This document shows, one piece after another, positions 40,148-48,092 of a DNA stretch of 64,000 nt. The notes below the pieces were generated by a model. That model searched no databases, had not been told where the DNA came from, and saw nothing but the letters and a program-made list of their open reading frames with translations. Positions within the stretch are counted from its first letter, which is position 1; each line of letters begins with the position of its first letter. Origin of the DNA: Tissierella sp. MB52-C2 (GTDB lineage: Bacteria; Bacillota; Clostridia; Tissierellales; Tissierellaceae); NCBI RefSeq assembly GCF_030931715.1, contig NZ_CP133261.1, positions 1,736,001 through 1,800,000 of the forward strand, read 5' to 3'. The position numbers were made by a program, and so were the translations under genes.

Positions 40148-40710
40148 ACAAATACCCCCCCTTTAATAGTTATACTTGTCTCATTTATATGATAATACTT
40201 AATTTAAAGCAAAGTCTAGGAGCAAGTTATGACATATTTTATTCAGTGTAGATTATTGTCTACACTCCTTCATCCATTCAAAAAAGGAGCTTTAGTGTGC
40301 TTACTTTAAATCAACATTAAGCTAAATAATATATAATAACCTTAGTAATTTGTTACTCTATAAATGTATCTGTCATATTTAAGGAGAAATTTTTTAATGA
40401 ATTACAAAATACCTCTTTATATACTTCTTTCTACTATTTAATAAATATATTTTTATATCCATAGGCAAAGATATATCTATTGAAAGTGTCTTATTCTCTC
40501 AATTAGTAGCAAAATAATCTTCTTATATCATTTTCTTTTATTTAAGATTTTATAGTCGTTTTTTGAATATTTTGTAAATTTACGTCTCATTAATGAAGTC
40601 ATATCAGTTAAAATACCTCTAGGAGATTTTGACCTTCTAGATATTCTTCTTACCTATAATTTTTTTTCCTGATTTATTGATAAGATTGATTACTTCATTA
40701 TTTTAAGTTA
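40148..40710. other. AT-rich intergenic region upstream of the SLH protein gene
   Basis: No gene or conserved RNA is recognisable. A short inverted repeat GTGTAGA...TCTACAC lies near 40248-40267. The region must hold the promoter of the SLH protein/protease unit, whose ribosome-binding site is AAAGGGGGGG just before the start. It marks the left limit of the accessory island. Confidence 0.5.
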
Positions 40711-40908
40711 TCATTTATGAGTATATTTATTTAGAGTAAACAAAAAATCCCACCAGGGAACTTGGTGAAATTTTGTAATCCTTAATTTTGCCCTGCCAGT
40801 TGATTCTTGATAAGTTTTATTTCTAACAGATATTTCTTTTATGTATTGATATGAGTATCCTAGCTCATCAGCAATTTTTTTCAAAGACTTCCCTTATATA
40901 TATCTCAT
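40711..40908 (-). pseudogene. Small helix-turn-helix-like ORF broken by an early stop
   Basis: An ATG at 40908 has a strong GGAGGGAGG site but reads MRYI then TAA at 40894-40896; the same frame continues for 60 codons with KSLKKIADELGYS and YQYIKEISVRNK, which look like a sigma-factor-region-4 or phage-regulator type helix-turn-helix. It is either a decayed phage-type regulator or starts at an internal TTG. I cannot name the family. Confidence 0.35.
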
Positions 40909-40932
40909 GTTCCTCCCTCCTAAAAAATAAAA

Positions 40933-40958
40933 GCCCAAGGATTTTATTTTCCTTGGGT
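40933..40958 (-). terminator. Terminator-like hairpin
   Basis: CCCAAGGA and TCCTTGGG arms around an AT loop, followed on the minus strand by CTTTTATTTTTT. It would stop minus-strand transcription coming from the TetR unit before it reaches the broken small ORF. Confidence 0.75.
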
Positions 40959-41002
40959 TTCTAAAACCTCTATCTATAATTCAATACTTACGATATCAAT
41001 AA

Positions 41003-41038
41003 AATACCGCACAATTCTTTTCTGAATAATACGGTATT
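41003..41038 (-). repeat. Cassette repeat, B half (copy 1)
   Basis: On the plus strand it reads AATACCGCACAATTC, a short loop, then CTGAATAATACGGTATT; on the minus strand it is a hairpin with a following T-rich run, 61 bp past the stop of the unit encoding TetR and a membrane protein. The adjoining A half is missing here, so this is the outer edge of the array. Confidence 0.9.
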
Positions 41039-41099
41039 TAAAATTATTTTATACATTTAATTATATTTACATATTTTATTATTATAATTCTATAATAAT

Positions 41100-41378
41100 T
41101 TACCTGTACGCCTGTAATTTTTTCATAGTTATAATATTACTAATAATAGTTGTTGTTCCAGCAATTAAAGTGCCTAATGCCCATATTTGTTTTTTCATTA
41201 ATAGTCCAATAATTCCAACTACTATAAGCATAGTTCCAATACCTAATCCCACTAAACAACCCTTATATTTAATTTCAAAGGGTACCTTAGGTATTTCTCC
41301 TGTTCTTTCCATTGCTTTTTCTGTTTTAGCTAGTGCTTTTCTTGTTATCTGCAAAAGCTTTTCATTAATATTATTCAT
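41100..41378 (-). CDS. Hypothetical small membrane protein in TetR unit
   Basis: The 92-aa protein has a basic N-terminal helix (about 1-35, LLQITRKALAKTEKAMERTG) and two membrane segments (about 42-63 and 66-85). I do not recognise the family. Its start overlaps the end of the TetR gene by 8 bp and the GGAGG site is inside that gene, so the two are translationally coupled. It is likely the protein controlled by, or sensed with, the TetR repressor. Confidence 0.7.
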   Translation of the reverse strand: MNNINEKLLQITRKALAKTEKAMERTGEIPKVPFEIKYKGCLVGLGIGTMLIVVGIIGLLMKKQIWALGTLIAGTTTIISNIITMKKLQAYR

Positions 41379-42027
41379 TTTTATCCTCCATGATATATGA
41401 ATGTCTTTTTAAAATTTGTTTAATGAGCTTATCACTTACAATATCAACTCCAAGTTGTTTCATTAACATTTGTAAGAACTTTAGCCTACTTAATGTTTCA
41501 GAAATATTACGATTAAATAAAATTGGATTTATCCAAATATTAACAAGTAACATGAATATCTCAGCACATTCATTTGGAAACTCCGTATTAATAGAACCAT
41601 CCTCTATTCCTTCTTGTATTATTTCACTTAAAATGGGGGCATCACTGTTAATACCTGTTTTAATGCCCAAAACTACAAATTGTGGATTTTTTATTTGACC
41701 CATTAGTACATTATCAAGAGAATGCGCTTCTTCATCAGACATAGTAGCTTCTAGTATACGTACAAGTTTTTCTCTGCTGTTATTCGCTTTTGTATTCTTT
41801 ATTAATTTTTTTAACATCTGATTTGAATAACTAAATTGCTTTTTAGTTATAGCATCTAAAATTTCTTCTTTGGATCTAAAATGATGATAAATTGCGCCTT
41901 TCGACATTTGTAGTTCATTAATAATATCCTGTATGCTTGTTTTATCAAATCCTTTTTCAGTAAATAGTCTTTCTGAAACAGATAATATTTTTTCGATTGT
42001 TTGTTCTGGATATTTATTTCTCGACAT
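41371..42027 (-). CDS. TetR/AcrR-family transcriptional regulator
   Basis: The 218-aa repressor has an N-terminal helix-turn-helix with the family signature ILSVSERLFTEKGFDKTS and MSKGAIYHHFRSKEEIL (about 12-60). The ligand-binding half is divergent and no ligand can be predicted. A 23-bp palindromic operator lies directly between its -10 region and ribosome-binding site, so it almost certainly represses itself and the cotranscribed membrane protein. Confidence 0.92.
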   Translation of the reverse strand: MSRNKYPEQTIEKILSVSERLFTEKGFDKTSIQDIINELQMSKGAIYHHFRSKEEILDAITKKQFSYSNQMLKKLIKNTKANNSREKLVRILEATMSDEEAHSLDNVLMGQIKNPQFVVLGIKTGINSDAPILSEIIQEGIEDGSINTEFPNECAEIFMLLVNIWINPILFNRNISETLSRLKFLQMLMKQLGVDIVSDKLIKQILKRHSYIMEDKNE

Positions 42028-42039
42028 TTAATCACTCCT

Positions 42040-42062
42040 TACATACCAACCGTTAGTATGTA
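42040..42062. promoter_or_regulatory. Palindromic operator upstream of the TetR gene
   Basis: The palindrome has half-sites ACATACCAAC and GTTAGTATGT around one central base, with 9 of 10 positions symmetric. It overlaps the transcription start region, downstream of a TATAAT-like -10 (minus strand, about 42066-42071) and just before the AAGGAG site. The form is typical for TetR autoregulation. Confidence 0.8.
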
Positions 42063-42102
42063 TAGATTATAATATTAATCATTAAATGTCAAGAATATTT
42101 TT

Positions 42103-42133
42103 AATACCGTATTATTCAGTTTTCAATGTTCAA
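42103..42133 (-). repeat. Cassette repeat, A half (copy 1)
   Basis: AATACCGTATTATTCAG followed by TTTTCAATGTTCAA on the plus strand, 76 bp upstream of the TetR start. The B half normally found ~100 bp further is missing; the sequence beyond leads instead into the Tn554-like remnant and GNAT gene, so the unit was cut here. Confidence 0.9.
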
Positions 42134-42321
42134 TTACACATAAATTATCTTTAGTGATAGAGTGTATTGTAAGTACCAAACTCCCACTAAAACTCACCTC
42201 TTTTCTTTTTATACTTTTTTCTGTGTATAGCATGTTAATAACTTTGTTGATAATTCGTCATATAAGAATAATGTCCATATTAACATCATATTAGGAGAAT
42301 CAGGCGTAATAAAAACAATGC

Positions 42322-42777
42322 TCATACTGTAATATCCCAAACATACATATCTATTTTCTCTGTTTGTAAGTTTTGCATAATTTCATAATCAGGAACATCA
42401 TTTACAGTAATAAGCGTCGCTCCTAATTTTTCTATTGTTTTTCTTGAGGCAATATTATCATACCCAGACCCTATAAACAAACGCTTAAATCCATGAGTCA
42501 ATGCAACTTGTTTAATAAGTTTACATGCTTTCATTGCGTAATTATGCCCGGAATAATGAGGGGAAACACCATAACTAAGATGACCTCTTAAATATTGTCT
42601 GCGTGTATTGTCTACTGCAAAATAAATTACGCCAATATCTTCATTATCATTGATATGTATTATAGAAAATCCGTATCTTGGTAAAATTCCTTTTTCATAA
42701 TCAGGCAAGTCTTGGCTTTTCAAAACTAATTTAATTTCATCATCTTTTAAGTCATTAAATTCCACAAACTGAAACAT
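42322..42777 (-). CDS. GNAT-family N-acetyltransferase
   Basis: The 151-aa protein looks like a GNAT acetyltransferase, with the acetyl-CoA-binding region around GVSPHYSGHNYAMKA and the C-terminal NIASRKTIEKLGA signature. The substrate is unknown. The ATG at 42777 is 5 nt after GGAGG and preferred over the upstream GTG. It lies immediately beyond the putative end of the Tn554-like remnant and is not flanked by intact cassette repeats. Confidence 0.8.
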   Translation of the reverse strand: MFQFVEFNDLKDDEIKLVLKSQDLPDYEKGILPRYGFSIIHINDNEDIGVIYFAVDNTRRQYLRGHLSYGVSPHYSGHNYAMKACKLIKQVALTHGFKRLFIGSGYDNIASRKTIEKLGATLITVNDVPDYEIMQNLQTEKIDMYVWDITV

Positions 42778-42803
42778 ACATACCTCCACTAAAATTTTTT
42801 TTT

Positions 42804-42848
42804 TGTTACGCCTTATCGCCCAAAACCCCGCTTGGAGACGATTGCGAC
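42804..42848. mobile_element. Probable terminus of a Tn554-like transposon
   Basis: This 45-bp stretch directly after the tnpC stop is distinctly GC-richer than its surroundings (minus strand: CAATCGTCTCCAAGCGGGG, then GGCGATAAGGCGTAAC). It has partial inverted complementarity (CGC..ATCG with CGAT..GCG). Tn554-type elements end just after tnpC, so I infer that this is the transposon end; the core sequence has not been compared with known ends. Confidence 0.45.
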
Positions 42849-43277
42849 TTACTTAATACTTTTTAATTTATCCAATTGTTCTCTTAATCTTTTATTTTCA
42901 TCTCTTAATTCTTCCATGTCAACCAACTGAATAATTAAGTTTTGCTTATCTTCTTTAAGTTTCTTAATTTCCTCATATAGTTGCTTTATCTTATCATCTT
43001 TAGCCTTAATTTTATCTTTAGGTGTAGCAATACTATCATTAGGAACACCTTTCTCAATGGCTCTAAGGCTTAATATACGCTCTTTTAGAATATCATTATT
43101 ATATAGGGTAGCCTTAGATACTCCTCCTTCTTCAGCTACTGTTTTAAAGTTTATCTTCTTTGTTTTAGAACTCTTCAATTTATCTATTGCTTTATTAACC
43201 TTTTCAATAGTTTCTTGGTTCTTCTTTTTTGCAAATTCCTTTAATCCTTCTGTATTAACATTTCTCTTCTTCTTCAT
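42849..43277 (-). CDS. TnpC-like protein of a Tn554-type transposon (DUF6262)
   Basis: The 142-aa protein has a helix-turn-helix-like N-terminal half (VAEEGGVSKATLYNN) and a C-terminal coiled-coil (about 90-140). This matches the small auxiliary TnpC/DUF6262 protein that follows tnpB in Tn554 relatives. Its start overlaps the tnpB end by 23 bp, the usual coupling. It seems intact, though its partner recombinase genes are broken or missing. Confidence 0.75.
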   Translation of the reverse strand: MKKKRNVNTEGLKEFAKKKNQETIEKVNKAIDKLKSSKTKKINFKTVAEEGGVSKATLYNNDILKERILSLRAIEKGVPNDSIATPKDKIKAKDDKIKQLYEEIKKLKEDKQNLIIQLVDMEELRDENKRLREQLDKLKSIK

Positions 43278-43926
43278 TCATTTGCTCCTCCAAACTATCT
43301 ACTAATGGTTTTAAATATTTATATTTAACATATTGCCGTTCCCAGGAACGTTGTTGCCCTAACTCTTTATACCTTGCCATTTCTTTTTCCATAAGGTCTA
43401 ATTCTTGCTTTAAAATAGGGTAGAACTTAACCTCCGTAACATAGTTAGGACAGTTATAGAAGAAACAACCATCACCATCAGAACAATTACCCCTTCTAAA
43501 ATCATAAAAGCATACGCCTGTCGGTAACGGATTAAAACTCATAGATTTAGATAAGTTAGATACTATATCATCAATCTGTTGCTCCGTTTTACCTCGAAAC
43601 TGTTCATCAAGTTTAGACTTAATTTCTTTTGCTCTAAGTCCAGCAATCTTAGAATCTTTACCCAGTATCATATCAGAATATATTTCCTTAACTTCTTCCT
43701 CCTTTAAAGTAAGATAATGTGAAGTCATTTCAATTGATACATGAGAAAATTGTTTCATAATATGTGCTATTGAAACTTTTTGTTTAATAAGTTCTCTAAC
43801 AAATGTTGCTCTAAATTGGTGAGATTTCAATGGATATAGGTTTCCTTTATTATCTCTTATATCCCATCTTTTAATAAAGTTAGGTAATCTACTATTAGTA
43901 AACTTATCTACTTTTAAAACATGGAT
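43255..43926 (-). pseudogene. TnpB-like tyrosine recombinase, 3' part, cut by an IS
   Basis: The readable frame runs from the IS boundary (IHVLKVDKFTNSR) through the catalytic RxxH-like KSHQFRATFVRELI and HYLTL region, then a Cys-rich tail (GNCSDGDGCFFYNCPN) typical of Tn554 TnpB. The frame rejoins in register with the fragment at 45135-45337 when the IS is removed (…DDNMKW-IHVLKV…). The catalytic N-terminal parts lie on the other side of the IS or are lost, so it cannot work as it stands. Confidence 0.8.
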
Positions 43927-44000
43927 AGGTTACAATTAACTAGACAATAAAATTAAGGTCATGTAAACTAAAAACAATATATTAAAGGAGAATCGTTTAT

Positions 44001-44285
44001 ATGGCTAAAAGAGATAGAAGAACCTATACTGAAGAATTCAAAGAACAAATGGTAAAGTTATATGAAAGTGGTAAGCCTAAAGCTGAAATAATGAAGGAAT
44101 ACGATTTAACACCAACTTCTTTTAATACTTGGATCAAAAGAAGTCAAACTACTGGTTCATTTAAGGAGAAAGAAAATCGGTCTCCCGAGGAAAATGAACT
44201 AATAAGGCTGAGAAAAGAAAATCAGCAGCTAAAGATGGAGAATGATATTTTAAAGCAAGCAGCGCTGATATTAGGACGAAAATAA
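44001..44285 (+). CDS. IS3-family transposase OrfA
   Basis: The 94-aa helix-turn-helix protein begins MAKRDRRTYTEEFKEQMV, with the second helix IMKEYDLTPTSFNTWIKR and a leucine-zipper-like end (ELIRLRKENQQLKMENDIL). It directs binding to the IS ends. A run of A (about 44278-44282, CGAAAATAA) at its very end could allow -1 slippage to make the OrfAB fusion transposase, as in other IS3 elements. Confidence 0.93.
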   Translation: MAKRDRRTYTEEFKEQMVKLYESGKPKAEIMKEYDLTPTSFNTWIKRSQTTGSFKEKENRSPEENELIRLRKENQQLKMENDILKQAALILGRK

Positions 44286-44326
44286 ATGTAATCAAGAACA
44301 ATGCTTACAAATATAGTATATCAGCA

Positions 44327-45121
44327 ATGTGCAAAGTCCTACAAGTTAGTAGAAGTACTTATTACTATGAATCAAAAGCTAAAGAATCTACAGATGAAGT
44401 CACACCCAAGGTCATAGATATATTTAAAGCAAGTAGAAACAATTATGGTACTAGAAAAATAAAAGTAGAGCTAAAAAAGGCAGGCTATATAGTATCTAGA
44501 AGAAAAATCGGTAGAATAATGAGAGAAAATGGCTTAGTATCAAACTATACGGTTTCCCAGTATAAGCCTTATGTGAATAAATGCAATGAATCAAAGATAG
44601 ATAATGAATTAAACAGAGAATTTAATACAAATCAGCCTTATGCAGCTGTAGTTAGTGATTTAACATATGTTAGAGTCAATAAAAAATGGAATTATGTATG
44701 TTTATTAGTCGACCTATTTAATAGAGAAATAATAGGCTATAGTGCAGGTTCTAGCAAAGATGCAAATCTTGTTTATAAGGCATTTACTAGAATTAAAACT
44801 AGATTAGATGATATTACTCTATTTCATACAGATCGTGGAAACGAATTTAAAAACAAAATAATAGATGAAGTCCTAGATACCTTTAAAATCAAACGTTCTT
44901 TAAGCATGAAGGGGTGTCCCTACGATAATGCTGTAGCTGAAGCTACTTTTAAGATATTCGAAACTGAATTTACTAATAACTATCATTTTGAAAACTTGGA
45001 GCAATTAGAGTTCATGCTAGCAGATTATGTTAATTGGTTTAATAATACTAGAATTCATGGGACATTAGATTATTTAAGTCCTAGAGAGTATAAATTACAG
45101 AACCTTAAAAAATCTGTCTAG
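44327..45121 (+). CDS. IS3-family transposase OrfB (DDE integrase)
   Basis: The rve-type DDE catalytic domain shows the Asp in VVSDLTYVRV, the Asp in LFHTDRGNEF, and the Glu in CPYDNAVAEATFKIFETE. Reading in the same frame continues upstream of the ATG at 44327 to the end of orfA, so the true product is probably an OrfAB frameshift fusion. It seems intact, 264 aa from the ATG. Confidence 0.93.
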   Translation: MCKVLQVSRSTYYYESKAKESTDEVTPKVIDIFKASRNNYGTRKIKVELKKAGYIVSRRKIGRIMRENGLVSNYTVSQYKPYVNKCNESKIDNELNREFNTNQPYAAVVSDLTYVRVNKKWNYVCLLVDLFNREIIGYSAGSSKDANLVYKAFTRIKTRLDDITLFHTDRGNEFKNKIIDEVLDTFKIKRSLSMKGCPYDNAVAEATFKIFETEFTNNYHFENLEQLEFMLADYVNWFNNTRIHGTLDYLSPREYKLQNLKKSV

Positions 45122-45134
45122 TTTAGTGTTGACA

Positions 45135-45337
45135 ATCCACTTCATATTGTCATCAAGTAAGATTACAATATCTTTATCTTTGTATCTTATTGTGTTCAAT
45201 TCCACTTTTCTTGTTCCTCCATACTTGTTTTATATGTCTAATAAGTTCATATTACTATTGTACAAGCCTTTTATGACTATTTCCAATGGTAATATATTCT
45301 TATTAATATCTATTTCAAGTATGGTACTTACTCTATA
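45135..45337 (-). pseudogene. TnpB-like tyrosine recombinase, upstream fragment
   Basis: Same frame as the fragment at 43255-43926: NKYGGTRKVELNTIRYKDKD followed by IVILLDDNMKWI up to the IS. An in-frame TAA at 45230-45232 and the loss of everything upstream of 45337 show that the gene was already decaying. The region to 45449 is AT-rich without coding signs. Confidence 0.65.
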
Positions 45338-45449
45338 TTATACACTCCCTATCTATACTCTCTTATCCCTCTATAACACTACTATTCTACATAGTTATAT
45401 TATTATTTACTATCTATACTATAATCACTAAAGATAACATAAATAATAT

Positions 45450-46127
45450 TTATTCATCATCTGTATTAAACAATTCATAGGTTCCATCTTGAAGTTGTTT
45501 TGCTTCTTCTCCTGCAATTCTATCTGATGTACTAAAGTATTCTCCATCTTCTATGCCCTGATAATATGCATCTCTAAAACCTTGAAGTTTTGTATTAGTA
45601 TTAATAATGTCTTTGAATTTTTTATTATTGTATTCATCTATGACAGCTTGGTCTCTAACTAATACTAATCCCCATTCTTGATTTGCTTCTTTTTGTTTTT
45701 TGAAAGCCTTATTTAATCCTTCTATAAATCCTAGGGCATAGTCATTCTCCAAGACTTTTGTTGAATATCCATCTTTTTAATATTCATATCTGAGTTTCTT
45801 TACCACGCTATTTATTCAATCAATTGCATATTCTAACACTATAGTACATACAGTAAGCTCTTCATCTCTCCCCATAAAAATTATGGCATGAGTTCTATTA
45901 GTTCTAAAAAAAGAATAGCATCGAAAATTTTCTACAATTACATATGCTAATCTACCTTTCATTTGACTTTAGTAAATGTTATATTTGTTTTATTCTCTAT
46001 TAGATTTATTTTTAAATCATTGCATTATTCGACCTCTCTCAGCGAAAGCTTATGTTTTACTAGCACTTCTTGAGCTTTCACTAAGCGCTAATAATTTTTT
46101 TATCCTCAAAATTATAGCGGTATTTAT
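45450..46127 (-). pseudogene. DUF2786-family phage/mobile protein, multiply broken
   Basis: The pieces line up in order: IKKLLALSESS, (frameshift) VKAQEVLVKHKLSLREVE, (stop and frameshift) KGRLAYVIVENFRCYSFF, EYAID-stop-INSVVKK, EY-stop-KDGYS, and finally ALGFIEGLNKAFKKQ with EWGLVLVRD. This is the DUF2786 N-terminal helix pair plus the C-terminal half usual in phage and mobile-element proteins. At least three stops and two frameshifts make it dead. The original start probably lay near 46127 (GGAG just before). Confidence 0.75.
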
Positions 46128-46192
46128 TTTAACCACTCCTTTATTACATATAAATAACACAAGATGTATTAATGCTTAAAGTGCGACATAAA

Positions 46193-46228
46193 AATACCGT
46201 AAAATTCTTTTCTGAATAATATGGTATT
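46193..46228 (-). repeat. Cassette repeat, B half (copy 2)
   Basis: AATACCGTAAAATTC, loop, CTGAATAATATGGTATT; 88 bp downstream of the lipoprotein stop. The matching A half is replaced by the DUF2786 remnant. On the minus strand it forms a terminator-like hairpin followed by TTTTTATG. Confidence 0.9.
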
Positions 46229-46315
46229 TTTACTAAATATTTAATTTTAATAATTATAACATTTAATATAAAAAGCGCAATATACAAACAAATAAATATT
46301 ATTTAATATATTAGT

Positions 46316-46786
46316 TTAATAAACCTTTTTTACAACAAGAACTAAATTGTATTCAAAATCTTCACCATTCATCAGATTTCCACTTATTGAAAAATTTAAT
46401 GACCCCTTTATTAATTCCAAATCATTATCATAAAATAAGTCTTTTGAACTTATTGAGCCAAGATCTGATGAGATATGTAAACCTTTAGTAGCACCTTCCG
46501 TTGTTGTAGAACCATTTAAAATAGTAATTTCAACCCCATCTTTGTAAAAAAAGAATTTTTTAAAATAACTTTTAACATCCGATGGTTCTTCAACTTTAAA
46601 AGATAAATCTCCTCCAATAAACTTTTCTGAACCATCAGTTACAATAATTAAACCATTACTTATTGTTATATTTTCATTTTCTCCGCTAAAAGAATAAACT
46701 TCCATTTTGTCTTGTCGTTTTGTACATGAAGTAATAAAGCATAATGCAATTACAATTAAAATAATCGTTGTAAATTTTATTCTCAT
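46316..46786 (-). CDS. Putative lipoprotein in a cassette unit
   Basis: The 156-aa protein (ATG at 46786, GGAGG 8 nt upstream) has a lipoprotein signal peptide ending CFITSC, so it should be lipidated and cleaved by LspA. The mature part is beta-rich with no family I recognise. It is the only gene between B half copy 2 and the complete repeat at 46916-47042, with its own promoter element at 46839-46880: a complete single-gene unit. Confidence 0.75.
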   Translation of the reverse strand: MRIKFTTIILIVIALCFITSCTKRQDKMEVYSFSGENENITISNGLIIVTDGSEKFIGGDLSFKVEEPSDVKSYFKKFFFYKDGVEITILNGSTTTEGATKGLHISSDLGSISSKDLFYDNDLELIKGSLNFSISGNLMNGEDFEYNLVLVVKKVY

Positions 46787-46838
46787 TATTTTAACCTCCA
46801 TTTTGACTATATAAACGATCTTAAGTCGTACTTCTTTG

Positions 46839-46880
46839 CTATTATGAATTACCTATGTGGATATTATAGCATATATCATA
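46839..46880 (-). promoter_or_regulatory. Shared cassette promoter/leader element (copy 1)
   Basis: On the minus strand it contains ATGCTATAAT, an extended -10, followed by ATCCACATAGGTAATTCATA and AATAG. Nearly the same 40 bp occurs upstream of the genes at 54827, 55540 and 56540. No good -35 is visible, fitting an extended -10 promoter. Confidence 0.7.
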
Positions 46881-46915
46881 TTTTTTTGTATTATATGGTA
46901 AATATTTTACTTTCG

Positions 46916-47042
46916 AATACCGTACTATTCAGTTTTCAATGTTCAAATTTCACTTTTTATAGTTATGTTGCATAAATGGCTTTAGTTACTTAAAACATAA
47001 TATAAAAATACCGTATAATTCTTTTCTGAATAATACGGTATT
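46916..47042 (-). repeat. Complete cassette repeat (A2-B3), 127 bp
   Basis: The outer ends are AATACCGTACTATTCAG and CTGAATAATACGGTATT, an almost perfect 17-bp inverted repeat. The interior has TTTTCAATGTTCAA next to the A end and AATACCGTATAATTC plus a loop next to the B end. It separates the lipoprotein unit from the SDR unit: B hairpin 33 bp after the SDR stop, A end 129 bp before the lipoprotein start. Confidence 0.9.
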
Positions 47043-47075
47043 TTTACTTTTAATGTATTAATTTAAAAATATATG

Positions 47076-47816
47076 CTAAATAACGAATCCACCATTAGGA
47101 CTTATTATCTGTCCAGTAATAAAATCTGAATGAGATGATGCTAAAAAAAGTGCACAACTGGCAATATCACTTGGATCACCTAATCTCATCAAAGGAGTAT
47201 TGTTTTGAAGATTACTTAGTTCATCCTCAGTATATGAAGAAAGCATATCCGTTTTAATGATACCAGGTGCAATACAATTCACTTGAATATTTGATGGCCC
47301 TAACTCCTTTGATAAAGCTTTTGTAAAACCTATTATACCTGCTTTAGAAGCTGAATAATGAACTTCACAAGAAGCTCCAACTATTCCCCATATAGAAGAA
47401 ATATTAATAATCTTTCCTCTTTTCTTTGGAAGTATATATTTTAATGCTTCTTGGCAACAATAAAAAACACCTTTTAAATTAATATTTATTATGTCATCAA
47501 AGTCTTTATCAGTAATATCTATAAATAATTTCTCTTGGCTTATTCCTGCGTTATTAATAAGTACATCAATTGAACCAAATTCTTTAATACAGTACTCCAT
47601 CATTGAACAAACTTCATCCCTTCTAGAAACATCCGCCTTAAATAATTTTACTGATAGTCCCTCACTTTTTAGTTTGTTATATAAATCAAAAGCTATTCTT
47701 TCTGAATTGTTATAGTTAATCAATATGTTATATCCATTATTAGCCAATAACTCTGCAATAGATCTTCCAATTCCTCTAGAAGCACCTGTTATAATAACAG
47801 TTTTTAAACTTGTCAT
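47076..47816 (-). CDS. Short-chain dehydrogenase/reductase, FabG-like
   Basis: The 246-aa SDR has the NAD(P)-binding TGASRGIG motif (10-17), NNAG, and the catalytic Ser-Tyr-Lys in NISSIWG and HYSASKAG. It resembles 3-oxoacyl-ACP reductases of the FabG type, but with no fab genes nearby the substrate is open. It is a complete single-gene unit between two cassette repeats. Confidence 0.88.
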   Translation of the reverse strand: MTSLKTVIITGASRGIGRSIAELLANNGYNILINYNNSERIAFDLYNKLKSEGLSVKLFKADVSRRDEVCSMMEYCIKEFGSIDVLINNAGISQEKLFIDITDKDFDDIININLKGVFYCCQEALKYILPKKRGKIINISSIWGIVGASCEVHYSASKAGIIGFTKALSKELGPSNIQVNCIAPGIIKTDMLSSYTEDELSNLQNNTPLMRLGDPSDIASCALFLASSHSDFITGQIISPNGGFVI

Positions 47817-47921
47817 TTATAATAATCTCCCTATGTATGATTTTATATTTCTTATTAAATCTATATTACATAGCAATTATATCATATTTTTTATATTATC
47901 TAATAAATAATTTGGTTTTTA

Positions 47922-48066
47922 AATACAGTGTTATTCAGCTTTCAATGTACAATGTTTTCATCTTCATTTTCAATAACTACGTCGCATTTATAATAAACTA
48001 CGACTCTTTTCACTTGATATATGGCATAAAAGTACCGCATAATTCTTCTCTGAATAATATGGTACA
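47922..48066 (-). repeat. Complete cassette repeat (A3-B4), 145 bp, divergent interior
   Basis: The ends are AATACAGTGTTATTCAG and CTGAATAATATGGTAC with a few changes, while the middle differs from the other copies and is longer (it contains CTACGTCGCATTTATAATAA). Conserved ends with a variable centre are seen. It separates the SDR and CPBP units. Confidence 0.85.
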
Positions 48067-48092
48067 TTAAAAAACACTTTATTTTATAGTTA

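Larger units (their letters stand above)
43927..45134 (+). mobile_element. IS3-family insertion sequence (IS150-like), ~1.2 kb
   Basis: Two consecutive frames orfA and orfB on the plus strand are enclosed by imperfect ~20-bp inverted repeats: AGGTTACAATTAACTAGACA on the left, and TGTCTAGTTTAGTGTTGACA on the right. It interrupts a TnpB-like gene; joining the flanks restores the frame. The target duplication seems to be only 2-3 bp (AT) and I cannot define its ends with certainty. Confidence 0.85.

Noticed and set aside
41003-41038. Classical integron attC sites
   Set aside because: The repeats have conserved complementary ends and variable middles like attC, but lack the RYYYAAC/GTTRRRY core boxes, and no IntI-type integrase gene is in the window; I describe them only as cassette-like.
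45126-45431. A 101-codon plus-strand frame after the IS3 element
   Set aside because: It is the antisense of the broken TnpB-like fragment, has no ribosome-binding site and a low-complexity composition.
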